This document shows positions 47,672-61,998 of a stretch of DNA of 64,000 nt, one piece after another; positions within the stretch are counted from its first letter, which is position 1; each line of letters begins with the position of its first letter. Position numbers and translations under genes: made by a program. The notes under the pieces were generated by a model that saw only the letters and a program-made list of their open reading frames with translations, did not search any database and was not told where the DNA came from. This stretch comes from Archegozetes longisetosus (Eukaryota > Arthropoda > Arachnida > Sarcoptiformes > Trhypochthoniidae), in the NCBI GenBank assembly GCA_018873245.2, contig JAEMBT020000007.1, positions 4,399,129-4,463,128 of the forward strand, given 5' to 3'.

Positions 47672-49430
47672 GTCTTCGGCTAATACTTCTTAACCAATAG
47701 ACCGATACTTCTGTTTGTTTGCGATTTATTTTATTACTATTTTATTATTTTATAACACATTTCAATAAGTTTTTCCACCAAATTATCGCTAGTTTTACCT
47801 GTAATTCAATTATAATTGTTAATAATTATAGTAATTATTGGTTGCTTTCTTAATTTATGTTAATTTCTAGAAAACCACTTTAAAGATTATTATCGATAAT
47901 AAAAATAATTACCATTTGATTGAATATTGTTTATGCGAATAAATTAGAAAAATGCAGAAAAAATAGTTTTATAAAAGTTGAAAATAATTGTCGCATCAAT
48001 TAATAGTTTCATTTTATTAAACGAAAAACTTTAGATAATTAATTAGTTTAGATGTTTGTTTAAGTCAAACAATAATAGAGTGTTTTTTCCCTAAATTAAT
48101 AATATTAATGTTCAACCATTTTAATGGGCCGTCACTTCTATTTTTCCCCTCTTTTTCCCCAATACTATCTGTGTTTATGCTATGTTTAGTGCGTTCACTC
48201 TCCATCTTCTCTGCCATCATCTCAATGATCACTGCTTTCCAAAAAGCTCTCAATCACTTAATGCTAACTTCGTGTGTCGCCATCTCTTATGCAACACTTT
48301 CCTGTGAATCATTCTAAACTTTTTAATTACGATCTGATTATTGTGACAACATTTTTATTAACTAATCAATGAACGATTGATTGATTACTTGATTTGATGT
48401 CAAACCAATTAATATATTGACGAAATAAATTATTATGATTTATTCAGTCTTATTGAATAACTAGAAGGTGACTGCCATTGGAAAAACCATTAACTTATTA
48501 ATCAATATTCTCAATTAATAGATTCTGTTGGTTTGCAATCAAATGATTGATCTTTCCTAATAATTAAGACGAGGAACACTTCAAGTCTAAAAAGTTGTAT
48601 AAATGTTAACTTTGAGCTAACTTAAGACTAGCAGAGTTGTGAACGTTTGACTCAAAAGACAAGTTTGAAAAAGTTATCAAAAGTGAAAGCGGAGTATCGT
48701 TCAAAAGAGTGACAAATTATTTAATAGTCCCTCAAAGTGAATGCAGAGAATGGCGACAAGTCTCTCGTAAGCCGCCAAACTTTTTCCTTTCTTATTTTTA
48801 TGCTTTAAAAATTTTATTTTTAGTTTTGTGTTCAAATTCTTATACAATAGTGTTGCTAGAAATCAGATATTGTGGGAAACAGTGTATTTATTAAGTAATT
48901 CAATTAATACAAACATACAACTGAATCAAACGATTGACAACTTTTGGCTCAAACGTTGATCTATTGTTCGTATTATGTGGTGAAAAGTTAGTACTCGCAA
49001 CATAAATAACGTCCTATTTTACTTTTCTCCATTGATATTCCTATTGTTTACTCATGTATTGATTTTATGTTTGGGTAACAAAATGTTTACCAAATATTTC
49101 TAATAATTTATACTAACTTTTCATTTCTATTAACGCATCAAAAACTCATATCAAATGATTGAAATCAATTAATAATTTATTTTATATTGAGTTTAGTTTA
49201 GATAATATTTGAATTGAAATAATTAGAAATTAATCTAATTTTACGATAGATTACGATCTGCTTCACCACTTAATAAAGGAATCGATTGTTAGCTTTGTTT
49301 GGATTTGAAATTGATGGAAGGTTTGCATCATTTAATGGTTTTATTAATTGTTAATTCAGCTTAAAGCTGTCTAAGTTGAATATATAATTGGTTAGCATTG
49401 AATTTGATTAATGTATTTATTGATTGATAG
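47672..49430. promoter_or_regulatory. Divergent region between the DUF4211 gene and CECR2
   Basis: Contains the start-side regulatory DNA of both genes and the unidentified first coding exon of CECR2. The most tempting candidate is the ATG at 48741 or 48750 with a strong donor GTAAGC at 48767, but its phase does not fit the next exon; a weaker GT at 48760 does. No other motif assigned. Confidence 0.45.
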
Positions 49431-52400
49431 AAATCCAGACCTATTGGCAGATTCCGAGCATCGCTCACTTTTGTAATCTATTTCGCAATTGTTTGGATTT
49501 ACCTGATTTTGATTATGAGGTCAGTTCTCTTCAACCTATTATCTCAATCAGCCTTTACATAATTTCCTAATTGAATTAATTATTGCTACTGATAGGACTT
49601 AGAGTTTGCCTTTTTATCAAATACATCGGCGAGCGATTCAGAATTGGGTTCATGTGAAAATAACCTAATTTTGCGTTTAATCAGTTCGTTACTCAAAGGA
49701 TATTTTGAGACACAAATTAAGTAAGTTCATGGCCATTAGAACTGATTGAAACTTGTCAACTATATAATTGATTTGTTGGCTGTTAAAAATCAATTGTAAA
49801 TTATTGGTATCTTTTTGAATTAATAGTCACTTGAATTGGGAACAATATTTAACCAAATTGTTTCAAATCCAATGGGTTGGCGCTGAGAACAAAAAGTCTC
49901 CGTTTGTAACAATCGATGAAAGCAGTGGTGAAGAAAAAACTGTTGGATTTAATGAATTGCCTCTTAGAACAAAAGTAGAAATAGTTCACTGTTTGTGTGA
50001 TTATCGTCTGTATAAGGATGATGTTTCTGAACTCATAAATGATGTGAATGTTGATGACTATCGCGTAGAACCTCTAGGTAGAGATAGTAAAGGATATGTC
50101 TATTGGTATTTTTACGGGACTAGGCTTTATAGAGAGAATCCAAGTGTTGCTCTGAGCATTGAAGCCAATTACAAGAAGTACGACGAGGCTGTTCAAAAAC
50201 GAGCCGAAGAGATTAAGAAAAGTTTAGAACTCGAAGCATTGAGAGCTAAACAAGAAGAGAAGCGAAAGGCTTTGATTGAAGAAAAGAAAAGGAAAGAAGA
50301 AGAAAGAAGAGTTCAACAGTTGGCCAAAAAGACACCTAAAAGAGGTTTGCCGCCAAAGGTTGAGGGTTCGAGAACAGGACTACGTCAAAGAAAGTTAGAG
50401 GTTGTTCCGAACGGTGTGTGTCCTAAGAGTGCTGAATCGTCTTCTCTTTCAAGTGCTGCAGCGAATAAAAAGAAACCCGAAGCGGTTAAGAGTGTGATAA
50501 GTGCTCCAATCAAGCCATTAGTTGTGAGTTTGAAAGAAAGGCATGAGGCCTGGAGTATAGCTTGTCAGAACGAACAAGACTGGAAAGAGTTAGTTGAAAA
50601 GTTTAGAAATAGTAAAAGTAAATGTGAAATTGAATTCTATAAATTATTGTCGGAAAATTTTGTTCCGAAAATTTGTGAAATATTTGCGAAGGCAGAGAGA
50701 GACAGATATAAGATTGAGAGACAAAAATTGTTTGATTTGTTGCCACGTAAGAGATCTTCACGAATAGAATTGAAAAAGTTGAAGAAAGAGCAGGAAGAAA
50801 TGGAAGAAGAAGAAACAAAAAGAAGAAAGGTTCAAGAGCAAGAGTCGGAAATGACGAGACAAAAAAGTGAAAGGATTAGACAAGAGAGAGAATTAAGGGC
50901 TCAAAGACATCTTCAGATGGTTGAGGAGAGAGCAGAACGTGCGAGAAGAAAGACTGAGCGAGAACTCAATCAACATGATATTAATTCTGAAACGAATGGA
51001 GAAACAAATAGTTTGAATCCATCTCAACTTCAGTTTAACAGTGAAGAGTGAGTATCAAATCAATTAAGTAGTCATTCAAATGGGTTTGTAAAGTGTTTGT
51101 AAAGTTATGTATAATCTATTGATAAACTTCTCTATTTCTTCTCAATGCTGACACTCGTATTGTATTCGAGTGTTACCTCAACCTCGCATTATATTAACGG
51201 CATATCGATATTCAAGAGACGAATTTGTAAGTTTTTAACTGCTGTTTTGGTTCAGCAGTTGATAAATTTGTCTTTGGTGTTGGCTTTGAGTTTTTATACC
51301 TGAAATTAACACTAGTCTTTAAGCTGAATGACTTGCGTTCCTTTAATTCCTTAGACATTCTCTATCTTAGAAATGCTTCTAATCAAATGTTGTAGCATTT
51401 ACTGGTAATAGTGCGAATAATGTGTCATTTATTCTAATCTGTTTTAGATTTACTGAGATGTCGATGTGTCTAACTGATAATAAGGAATCATTTTATGAAG
51501 GAATAGAAAAAGGTTTGTTATCAAATAAGTCTTTGATTGTCTCTTAAAACTACAGTAAAACCTGTCTAACATGTACTTAAGTTGTTTCTAAAAATCAATA
51601 ACAATTGAGCCACGTTATTCTATAGCATTTTTATATTGTTTTTTAAGGAGCATTCAAGTGCACGTGAAATTTAAACGCTTTACAGTATTAGATTTTGATG
51701 TTATTTCTTGAATTTAGTAATAAACTCAGTCAAAGTGAGTCGCGACGCCTGGCCTTTTATGGAAGCTGTCGATCGGAATACGTTCCCAATGTATTATCAG
51801 GTTATTGAAGAACCAATCGATTTATCTATAATCGAATCAAAGATTGAAAATAGAAATTACGAAAACTTGGAAGAAGTTGAAAAAGATTTCAAGTTAATGG
51901 TTAATAATTGTGAAACTTTTAATGGCCCTAAAAATGGCTACACTTTAATGGCTTATGGGGTTTGGCGGGCATTCAAGAAGGCTTGCCGCAAACATCTGGA
52001 CAAAGAACTGACTCTTGATGAAAGTAATGTTTTTATTTATCCACAAAAGCCCTCTAATACTAACATCAAACCAGCTATCGAGGCAAAGAAAAAGAAATCT
52101 CGAAATAAAAGGCGTTCGACTTTCAAAGCTCTGAATGTTTTGGCCGAAGCGGCAGAAAAAGCAGTTGAAGCAAATGTGAGAATTAACCGAATGAATGCGA
52201 GTAGCTCCTCATCAGTGGCTGCGTCTTCGCCCAGAAGTTCGATTTCATACGAAGATCAAACAAATGATGGTATGGTTCAAGAAAATGGAAATAAAGTGAA
52301 TTCAATAGAAGTACATGGAGACATGTTGGCCAGATTCCTATTTAATGGCAGTAATAACTTAAGTTCATTACCGATTAGTGCATCTACTCATGAAAATTTG

Positions 52401-53332
52401 ACATTTAAGTCACTTGATGAGTGGAGTAAAAGCATTAAACAAAGTGGAAATTCAGTTATTTTGCCGCAGCACACAGTTATCATCAGTTCGTCTCAATTTA
52501 CTAATAACTATACAAACGGTCCGGATGTCAAATCGGAAGATGACAAACGATTGATATCACTAAAAGTGGTATCAACTGGTAATAGTATTGATACTAATAC
52601 TAATACTTTCACTTCGTCTGTTACTTCAAACAACGAGAACGCTCAGAAAGAGTTGGTTAGCGTAGACCCAAAACGATTAGTAATTAAGTTGAGCCGATGC
52701 GAATCAGGGGAAGTTTGGAAACCGGTTAAGATCATTACTAGCTCAACCCATAATCAAAATAATAGCACCGGTTGTGATAGTAATCAAACTTCTACACAAA
52801 CTGTTACAGCAAGCATTCAACAGTTTCAGGGATTGCGAAGTATTCCTAATAATTGTGTTCCTGTAAAAAAGCGTTTGTTTATACAAAATTTTAATGATAA
52901 ACAATCTATTGATAAATTATCCAAAACAACAACTGAACAGATATCAGCCCTGAATGCAAACACAAATAATTCGATTATTGATCCCCAAATGGTTGTAATT
53001 CCTAAGGAATCGACTCCCATTTCTCAATCCTTTCAAATAACAGGTTCATAATTGATTTTGATATTAAGAGTAGAGATTTTGGTTTAATAGCACTTTACTA
53101 AATTTGATTATAATTTACCAAAGGCTTACAACATAATCAATATTCTAATTTGAAAGTTTTACGGCTCAAAAAGATAGACCAGTCGTCATCTATTATTGAA
53201 AACCCGATACAATCTAACCAAAGCTCTACGACTAGACCTAAAGTACTTCTTTTACCATTAGCTAAAGTGAGTAATGACATGAATATTGATAATTACTCCG
53301 TGAATAGACGTATTTACTATTTATTATTTTGA
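49431..53332 (+). CDS. CECR2: CECR2-type bromodomain chromatin-remodelling protein (5' exon missing)
   Basis: Subunit of the CERF remodeller together with ISWI (SNF2L) ATPases. Exons: 49431-49519, 49596-49720, 49827-51047, 51448-51512, 51718-53043 and probably 53124-53332; GT-AG phases agree, about 1010 aa plus an unresolved first exon. The N-terminal block WQIPSIAHFCNLFRNCLDL opens the WAC/DDT-like region; LPLRTKVEIVHCLCDYRL and VEPLGRDSKGYVYWYFYGTR are CECR2 signatures. A long charged coiled coil follows. The bromodomain (about 51720-52010) has AWPFMEAVDRNTFPMYYQVI and the acetyl-lysine Asn in CETFNGP. The tail is Ser/Thr/Asn-rich. The last intron (donor GTTCAT) is plausible but uncertain; without it the protein ends at 53051. 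Confidence 0.87.
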
Positions 53333-55857
53333 ATGACAGCCACCCCTTAATGGTGACGGTGTGTCCTCTGGCCCACAACATCATTGTTTGAACTCTCATC
53401 TGAAAACATCTTAACTATAGATTTCTGTAACTTATGTCAATGTTTTATTTTCGGTAATGATTTTAAATTTTTATTCAGTATTTTTACTGTAAATACTCAT
53501 ATGTTTTATAAGTAAACATTTTTGAAGCACAATTTCACCTGATATTGTTTTAATGTTTTTCACAGTAAAATAACATCTAAAAAGTTATAAACGTTTAAGT
53601 TGATAATTAAAATCTATCTAAATTTCATTCATTAAAATAACTATTTTTCGAGACTGAATAAAACACTTTGAAAACTAAGCCAAAATTCTTTATTCAGATA
53701 GAATATTGAGAAAACAAATCAAACTTATAGCAGTCAAAAATTGAAAAACTATCAATTTGATTAAACTTTAGAATCTTCTGCAAATTGAGAACAAATGAAT
53801 GAAAGACTGTGTTTTAGGATGAGTCTAATTATCATTAACTTCCGCTACACAATTTTCTAATTAAAAGTAATACTCAATCTTCAGACTTTTAATCGCTTTC
53901 TCAACAAGCAGATTAACTGTTTTATCAGTAGTTCTTGGCAAAGAAGCGAAGCAAATAAATCTCAAAGAATTTGATGAATTGAATAAGTGACAGACTGCTG
54001 AATCAGTTATCGCATCTAACACGATCTGTAGAACTGTAGTAGCACCGGTGGACACGTTGCGGTTGCGGATGCGATACTTTTTTTTAAAGAAAATATTGGC
54101 ATAAAACAGAAATTTTGCACTTTGAAGTGTTGAGGCTAAAATTCAAAATTGGAATTGTAAATAGAAATCGAATTTGAATAGTTAAGCATATAGGATTGGC
54201 ATAAAAAGGAGTATTTTCGTGGTCTCAATTCAAAATAATATCAAGATTTCGAAGCGCGGATCTTAGCATATCTTGCAAATATCTTTTGCAGATATCCACT
54301 ATTATTTCATGGACGATGCAGCGTGGTTGCGGACGCATACGAGAGTTCTGAAGACATCAGGTCCTACTTAAGAGCCTACTCATGATTTCGATAAGTTACT
54401 TAATTTTGCCAAAGAGCACATCAAATCATCAGCAAATTCTGAACTTTTAATATAATAGAGTTTTTTCAGATTTGGGGTAAAACGATTTGTGACTCTTTGT
54501 CGAAACTGAATTTCTTTAGTACTGATTGAAAAGCATTTAATCGTTAAACCTTCTTGAAAGCGAATGCGTCCATTGAATTTAATGCTGAAACATATTAATT
54601 AATGGATGTCATAAATAATAAATGGAATATGAATTGCTTTCGCTATTATTAAAGTAAAACTTTGGTTCTTTTAAACGTTGGATGCACCTGTGGTTTTTGC
54701 GTGAAACGCAAACAAGTGTTATAAAAATAAAAATGAAAACATCAATGTAAACTTGTCTTTCAAAGCGAGAACATTAAGTAGTATATACTCACTAAAATCA
54801 TTATGATTTCAATTGACACTTTCTATAGTCTTTATCGAACAACAGTGAAATTGAAGTGCAAAATTTCAATTATATCAAGTAATCAATTTGAGCAAAATGT
54901 TCAAGCAACACTGAGTAAAGATAGCATTAAAAAAGTTTCTTGAAAAAGCTATCCCATTTTGATATGAACTTTGATATGAAAAGTTCAAGAGTGGGTACGG
55001 GCAGAGGTGACAGCTAAATTTATATATCTTCTTGAAAGAGTCATTCCCTCAGTCTAAAGAACACTAATAAAACTGTTTATCGAGACTGAAGTGCATGAAT
55101 TTATAAGCACTTATATAGTTGTCTAACTTTATTATCATATGGCTCATAAATCATACTTTTCTTTGAGGTCAAAGTTATATAATTAAGTTTATGACAATTA
55201 TATAACAATCTAAGAGTTAGTGTCAGCACACAATCAAATTGATGTCATTGTTAAGAAATAACAAAAAAAGAAAAGTGAGTCTAACTTTTGCATAAGAGTA
55301 GAAAAGTAGGAGGAGTAGAAAAAGTTGTCGTACTGCATATAAACTTTTAATCAGTATGATAAGTATTACTTATTAACAAGAAAAACAATAGTTTCCAAGT
55401 CGATGTCAAGCAAGTCGAATCAACTTATGATTGAATCGATCGGTGAAGCTGAGTATAGCAAGCCATAGGTGGTGGTAATGTTGGCTGGACGGTTAGTTCT
55501 GACGCATTACATAAGGCAAAGAAAATGTTGAACAAAATCGATATTTGGTTAGCGTTAGGAATGAGAGCGACTCAGTATTAGTGGTGAACGCAATGGTTCC
55601 GATGGAGAATTTTTTACGTCAAGCAAAACATTAGATTCGATCCAATTTCGAGTCTGTGTCTGACTTTTATACCAGAACTATCTTTATATACGTAACCGAT
55701 ATATGTTTCAAATGGCGTCACTGTTTCAATGGGTTTAATTAGCGGAATATCTTATATTCCACTAAATTATAGTTAGAATCATTCGGTCGTATAACTTATG
55801 CCTATTTAGAACATTAGATGTTGTGTCAGTGTTTCGCGATATTATCTATTAGTCAGT
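53333..55857. other. Spacer between CECR2 and BRSK
   Basis: AT-rich with no gene seen. It must include the BRSK promoter and 5' UTR at its right end. Two similar short motifs (GTTGCGGATGCGATAC near 54060 and GTTGCGGACGCATACG near 54326) are noted but unexplained. Confidence 0.5.
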
Positions 55858-55960
55858 ATGTCTTCAGGACGTGACGGATCAGCTCAAGACGGCCACCAAC
55901 ACACCTACCAGTATGTCGGACCGTACAGGTTAGAGAAGACTTTAGGCAAAGGACAGACAG
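55858..55960 (+). CDS. BRSK: BRSK/SAD-family Ser/Thr kinase, first coding exon only
   Basis: 34 complete codons plus one base, ending in a phase-1 donor CAG|GTATGT. Reads [13 protein letters not shown], then [18 protein letters not shown], which is the distinctive N-terminus of BRSK1/BRSK2 (SAD kinases): the start of kinase subdomain I, with the glycine-rich loop GKGQTG split by the intron. SAD kinases are LKB1-activated and set neuronal polarity and presynaptic structure. The remaining exons were not found in the window, so the gene continues beyond it. Confidence 0.9.
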
Positions 55961-58900
55961 GTATGTAAACCATTCTCAACAATTAATATAACGCCTACAC
56001 TCGGACTATCATTTCTACCGTAATATTTTTCTTCATTTATTACCTCTTTTCAATCGCATCGGATATGTGACCGCTTTTGCTCTTATTTAGTCAAACTCTT
56101 ACTTTGTTCGAATTTATTTGATTTATTTACCAAAAGAAACAGTTTTTGCTACAAATCTTCATTATTGATGAATGTTTTCGGTAGATAAATATTTATTATA
56201 TGAAGTCCTGGCATTTTATTCAATGGTCTTATACTCGTATTAAAAGATGCCTCAATTGTCAACTTTATGGTTGGATCTTATCTTAAAACTAATTCGAAAT
56301 TATTTCTCAACTCATACTGTCTTTCTTGCTCTCAAGAATTTAAGAACAATTAATGGCCTAAATCATAAAGTTAAAATGAATAAGAAATAAAAGATAATGA
56401 GAGATTTGAATGAATAGATTAAGATTTAGAGAAATAAAATTGATAAAAAAAAGCATAAAGCTTGTGGCATTTCTAGCAATTCTAGTGTTAGAGATTTATG
56501 ATTTTGATTAACGTTTATGACCAAATGGCTTGCTCTTAGTTTATTAAACTTATAGTCAGTTAACAAATACTTAGTAATAGCTCTACAAATCTTTTGCTGA
56601 TTTATTATCGCTCAATCTTAAGGATTAAATCTTTGGAGAGATTTGAGTAGACTAAATGCAAAAATGTCAAAGTTGGATAAGATTTTGCATTTATTTTTTA
56701 GTTCACATTTCAGTTCAATCTTTACATTGGTCTGTCTTTTACTATTAGATTTGAAGAGAAATGAAAATTGTCTATCCATAAAAATCATATTCTATGTCTG
56801 AAAATGTTGTCAATTTGATGCCACTCTTCCCAACTTAATGCTTCTTATATTTCGAGTTGACTATAACTTTATCAAATCTCTCGAAAAGCTCTCTCGAAAA
56901 CTGACTGCTGATTAAATCAATTGTGATCTTATATATAATATTATCAATAAATAGTTTACTAAAGAAAAGTAATAAACTATTTTTTGAGGAAATTAATTAA
57001 ACGAAAACACTATTTAAAATGACCTTTATAGATTTGTCAAAATGAACGCAAAACTAGACTTATCGTTAATTAAATCTGAGATTACTAGCATTTCTCGTGT
57101 TTTAATTGAGAAGAAAAGTTTGAAAAATAAAAAATGTGTCACTAACTATTATGAAAAACTGACTTTAACCCTTAAGTGCATTTGAATAATTTGATTAAGT
57201 CTAATAGGATGTAGGGAAGTTTATAAAATCTTATTTAAACTTGTATTCTGACAGTAGTGTCAGAGAGGTATAAGTTGAATGCATAAAAACACTTTCGCTA
57301 ATAGACTCAAATTAATTGACTTCAATCTCAGCAATATCTAAAAGATTGTGCCCAAAACAAATATCAAAACGATTATTCTTCAAATTTGAGAATAGTTTAA
57401 AGATGTTTGACGTAACTATCATAGGTATTAGTTTTAGATTTATACTGAGAGCGATTTCTATTGTGCTGACCGAGGCTTATGTTGCTTAAAATCTTTTGCC
57501 GTACTTATCATGAGCTTACCATTAAAGCAAATGAAAAATTTCTATTTTAAGGATGGAGTATTAATTTTAAAAGCATTTTGTAAAAAATATCATAGGTCTT
57601 GAGATCAATTGCCAAGGGTTTAGAAAAAAAGATAAGAACAATGTTTGAAATCTTCATGTTTCCAATTCAATCTTTCTAGATAAATAGAAAAAACAGTGCC
57701 TGATTTAGATGTTTGCACGAGTGGGCGAGTTAGGGATTAGTCTTTTTGAATCAATCACAAGACAGCGGTTGATTTGAACTTCAATTACTTTTAATTAATC
57801 AAAAGCAAACCATCAGTGAAAGGTGACTATTTCTATTAGTCTACGATTGTTTAGCCAAAGCTATTTACTTATTGTTAAAGATTAAAGGTGATTCACTCTA
57901 ATTTCTTGTCAGATAATTATATTTAATTGATTTGAGACTGAGTGTTTTCTGGTTGGTTGTGAGATATATTTGATTTGTAGCTAGCTTTTTGGCTTCAAGT
58001 TGACTGTATATGGGTCAAACTTGAGAACAATAATTCAATACCTTTATATCACAAGCATTCAGACACACTTATGCTCTTTTATCTTCAAATATCACAGATC
58101 TGTAAACATTTCTACAGTTGTAGTTGTAATTCGAGTACTATATTTACTATTGAGATGTCAAGTCAGACTCAATACTAAGAAAAGCTCTTAAAATGTTAGT
58201 CTAAAGTCAAACTTTAGGTATATTTTAGAAATATTTCTAAGTTTTCATAAATCGAAAGCTCACTTGAAAAGAGAGGATATTTAGTTATAATAGATTTAGT
58301 TTATAGATATAAAGATCTTTCCTAAAATAATATCAGATAAATACATGTCAGTTTCTCAGCAATGCTTCCAATAATTGTAGGAAATACTAGATTCTGATTC
58401 GGTATCACAAATGAAAACTTGAAGGAACGAGTGTTAATGTCTCCAAAGATTGCAACTGATGTATGTCTTTCAGAAGACAGTAAAGTAGTTCAATCTTGTA
58501 TGACTAGCACTTCCATTTAGCGGCTATACATTCATTGCTGTGAACAGCATTTTACGTGACACTCATTCTAATCAATGATATATTTAAGATTTTCGTTATT
58601 ATCTTAAAGTAGCGCAGAGTTCGGCTGTAGTTCGGTTCATGGTCGATGTAGGAGTTGGGTGTCAGAGAGTGATGTGGTTACCAGAATATTGTTCTCGTTT
58701 ACTTAAGCATTCATCTTAATTAACCTAACCCAGTTTAACCTAAATTGGTTTTATTGGTAGTATATTTAGTTATGTTAGGCAAGGAGAATGGCGTCAACAG
58801 TGCACTTAGTCATGGCGGAATATTGTTGTGGTAGAACATGACCTCCTTATACTCAAAATCCTACATGAACCATAACGAAGTTTGAGCCTAGAATTCTAAT

Positions 58901-59488
58901 CAAAGTTGTATAACTTACTGGTCAGTTGTGATTGTGCTCTTAAATTTATTAATCATTAATGTTTATGACTCTAAATGCTATAATCATTTAGCATGACAAG
59001 TTTGATTTGACCCTTATGATGTATTCTAGCATTTATACGAACGTATTTAAATACGAGTATTTATTGTTGTGCAATAAAGTTTTGGATAAGTTCAATATTT
59101 GAACAAATAATTTAGTTGAGGACTTGTTCAAAATCTGAATAAATTGAGAGTAGTAAACAGATTACAGTGCAAAAGCAAAATTTGAGTCAGGATTTTTCAG
59201 TCAATTCTTCGTTGACATGAATTATATTTCGACATAAGTAGTGCCTCAAAGCAGAAATGTTTTTTGGTAGCTATACTTGTTTTGTTATCTAATAGAATTT
59301 CAAAATCTCGAATATTGATTCGTAGAACTTTTGTCGTATTTATTAACTTCCGACTCAAAATAGGGTTTAAGTTCATTTGGCATAAGTATCTCAACACTAA
59401 ATGTTCAAAGCTTATTCAATGTGAAGGTCAGTAATTCGTCGGTATTCACGATAGCAATCATATTTAAATAACATCGATAAAGAAGAGC

Positions 59489-59491
<3 letters not shown>

Positions 59492-59525
<34 letters not shown>
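59492..59525. repeat. GA dinucleotide microsatellite
   Basis: About 17 uninterrupted GA units inside the long BRSK intron. GA tracts can bind GAGA-factor-like proteins in arthropods; no further support here. Confidence 0.95.
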
Positions 59526-59531
<6 letters not shown>

Positions 59532-60761
59532 GAGTGATAAAACATTTTACATGTAAAATAATATCCTAGACGCTTAACATTTGCTGAGTTGGCTTCATCT
59601 AAAGCCATATATTGCTCACAGCGTTTTAGTGTGACTTGTTTTGAATTCCGACATTTGTCTCTAAATATTTGATGATTTTGCCCTTTTTTCTAGCATTTAT
59701 AGCACGCCATCATATCATTTGAAGTTAGGGAACGATCAATTTTATTTGCATCGATACCAACTTGTTTGTGTTGACTGCATTCTCCCATCTCTTCATCCTC
59801 TATAACTCTGTCAATCCATTTACTCAGTAGACAAAAGTCCCTTTAAGTCAAAATGATTCAGACGTGTATTGAATCTTAATAAGTTTGTTAATCAAGATTT
59901 TGATCCCTAAAAATTTTGGCAAAAAGCATTGTATAGCTTTTAGTTAATTCCGTGCCAATTTTTTTTATTCATCTTCTCGTAATTTTTGATCAAAGACTAA
60001 CTGATTTCTATATGGAATTGCATTTGAATATTTTATAAGACAATCAAGTTATACATAAAGTTGTTTCGATATATTATATTTAGTACAGTTAGCTTATGAG
60101 CAAAACTACCCATTTCTGTCAAACAAGGTTTTCAATCATAATGACAGCCAAACAGAATTTAAGTGAGTGAGAGGACTATGAGAGCTAGAGCGGCTAACAT
60201 AGCGTTAGCGCAAACCATATTTCAGTATTTATAATATTACTGTTATATTATTACTTCTTGTTTCATGAGCTTTTGGATAAGAGAAGTCAAAGCCCTGTTC
60301 TCCCTCCTTCTATTTGTTGTGTACACAATTTTCGACAACTATTCTCTGCCTTATTTCCTCAACTTCCCATAGACTAATTCAGCTCGTAGTTAACCGCAAC
60401 AGTAATAGATTTGACATTTTCTTATCAAAAAAGTGACGATTCCTCTTAGTATTAGTTTTTTATATCGTGATAAGCTGTTGTCAACACTCTGTTTACAAGC
60501 TTTTTTCATTTGGGAAGACATAATTAAAAAAAGCTCACTGTTTGGATTAATTTGACTGTCATTTCGCTTAAGTCTCGTTGTAATAATTAATCTATTGACT
60601 AAAACAACACAAAATTGATTTAATATTGCTTAACTATTAGTTTAATATGGTTTGAGATAATTAACGTGATGAATAATCCTTAAATAATTCTTAAACAATA
60701 TCGAATGAATTTTTCATAAATCAATTTCAAATGACTTTTAGAAAGATTAACTTATTTAACG

Positions 60762-61998
60762 AGGGAAGTTCGGGACTATGTAATAACCGATTTCAAAAAT
60801 ATTTTTATGGCATAGATAACATGTCATATGATGTTCGAAATGACGTATAAAAAAGGCTGACAGCTAGACACTCACAAGTTATGACCACTCAAAGAGTGAT
60901 TTTTAAGGTCTATTACTATTGATTCCTATGTATTTTGCCTATCAAATAAGTACTCTAATTCAGTCAAATTACTCAATGGATGGCAATAATATTGTTAGTA
61001 AGGAAAAATTTCAAATAATCTTGAACAAAAAAAAGATAATCTAAAGTTTCATATTTAAAAGTAAGTTTCTATATGTCAATAGTTCTAAATTTTCGTATTT
61101 GTTATATCTCTTAATAAATTTGTTTAGAAATCCATTGAATTTAAAAGACATGATAGATACGAAACAATTAGAACTATCGATATATAGAAAACTTAGGTAT
61201 TAGTAGGACATGTCGACACCTGAGTCTCAACATAAATGACGCCTAATAAATATCCAGAAAACCAGTTTAGGCATTATAGTGTATAATACAACATTTAGTG
61301 TTATTTTTATTTAAATCGTGTTCATTTTTTATTATTAAATCGTGATATTAAATTGTGTACTAATTTCATTACAAAAAAAATGGCGACCGAAGATTATAAT
61401 ATTCTTCAGATTAGCGAAGTTTGCAAAACAGAAGAATCGGAACGCCATTTTTAGACATTATTGCTGAGATAAGACGCCAATTTCCATTACGTTAAATTTA
61501 CTATTTATTTATTTATTGTAACTTTGTTCATTATTTTTATTATTCTAAAACTTGTAAAATGGATTACTCAATTCTGCATTAAATGAAGGTATAGTAATAA
61601 TCTTGTAATTAAAGTCGACGCCATTTATGGTGAGACCCAGGTGTCGACTCTGGTGTCGACTCAGGTGTCGACATATCCTACTAATACCGAAAACTTACTT
61701 TTAGATATATATGAAATTTTAGATTATCTTTTTTGTTCAAATTGATTTGAAGTTTTTCATTGTTAACAATATTATTGCCATCCTATTGAGTAATTTGACT
61801 GGATTAGAGTATATTTTGATAGGCAAAACACATAGGAATTAATAGTAATAAGCCATAGGAAATCACTCCTTGAGTGGTCATAACTCGTAAGTGTCTAGCG
61901 GTCAGCCTTTTATATGCCTTTTCAAACATCATATCACATGTTATTTATGCCATAAAAATGTTTTTGAAATCGGTTATTGCATAGTCCCGAACTTCCCT
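60762..61998. mobile_element. Nested foldback element in the BRSK intron
   Basis: Outer inverted arms of about 300 bp (60762-61069 and about 61690-61998) with ends AGGGAAGTTCGGGACTATG and its complement. Inside lies a second inverted pair (61196-61243 and 61618-61688) sharing GGTATTAGTAGGA and TGTCGACACCTG, and a small pair near 61066-61190. The right inner arm carries three tandem copies of a GTCGACACC unit where the left has one. No transposase frame; no clear target duplication seen. Confidence 0.78.

Noticed and set aside
48065..48317. Overlapping open frames on both strands in the DUF4211-CECR2 spacer
   Set aside because: No domain, no splice context and no compositional bias; probably non-coding.
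53861..54055. 64-codon minus-strand frame
   Set aside because: No recognisable motif, and unrelated to neighbouring genes.
59405..59608. 67-codon minus-strand frame with Ser-Leu repeats
   Set aside because: Produced by the GA microsatellite.
61380..61454. 24-codon frame starting ATGGCGACCGAAG
   Set aside because: It lies between short palindromic arms (AATGGCG and CGCCATT) inside a foldback element; no conserved content.
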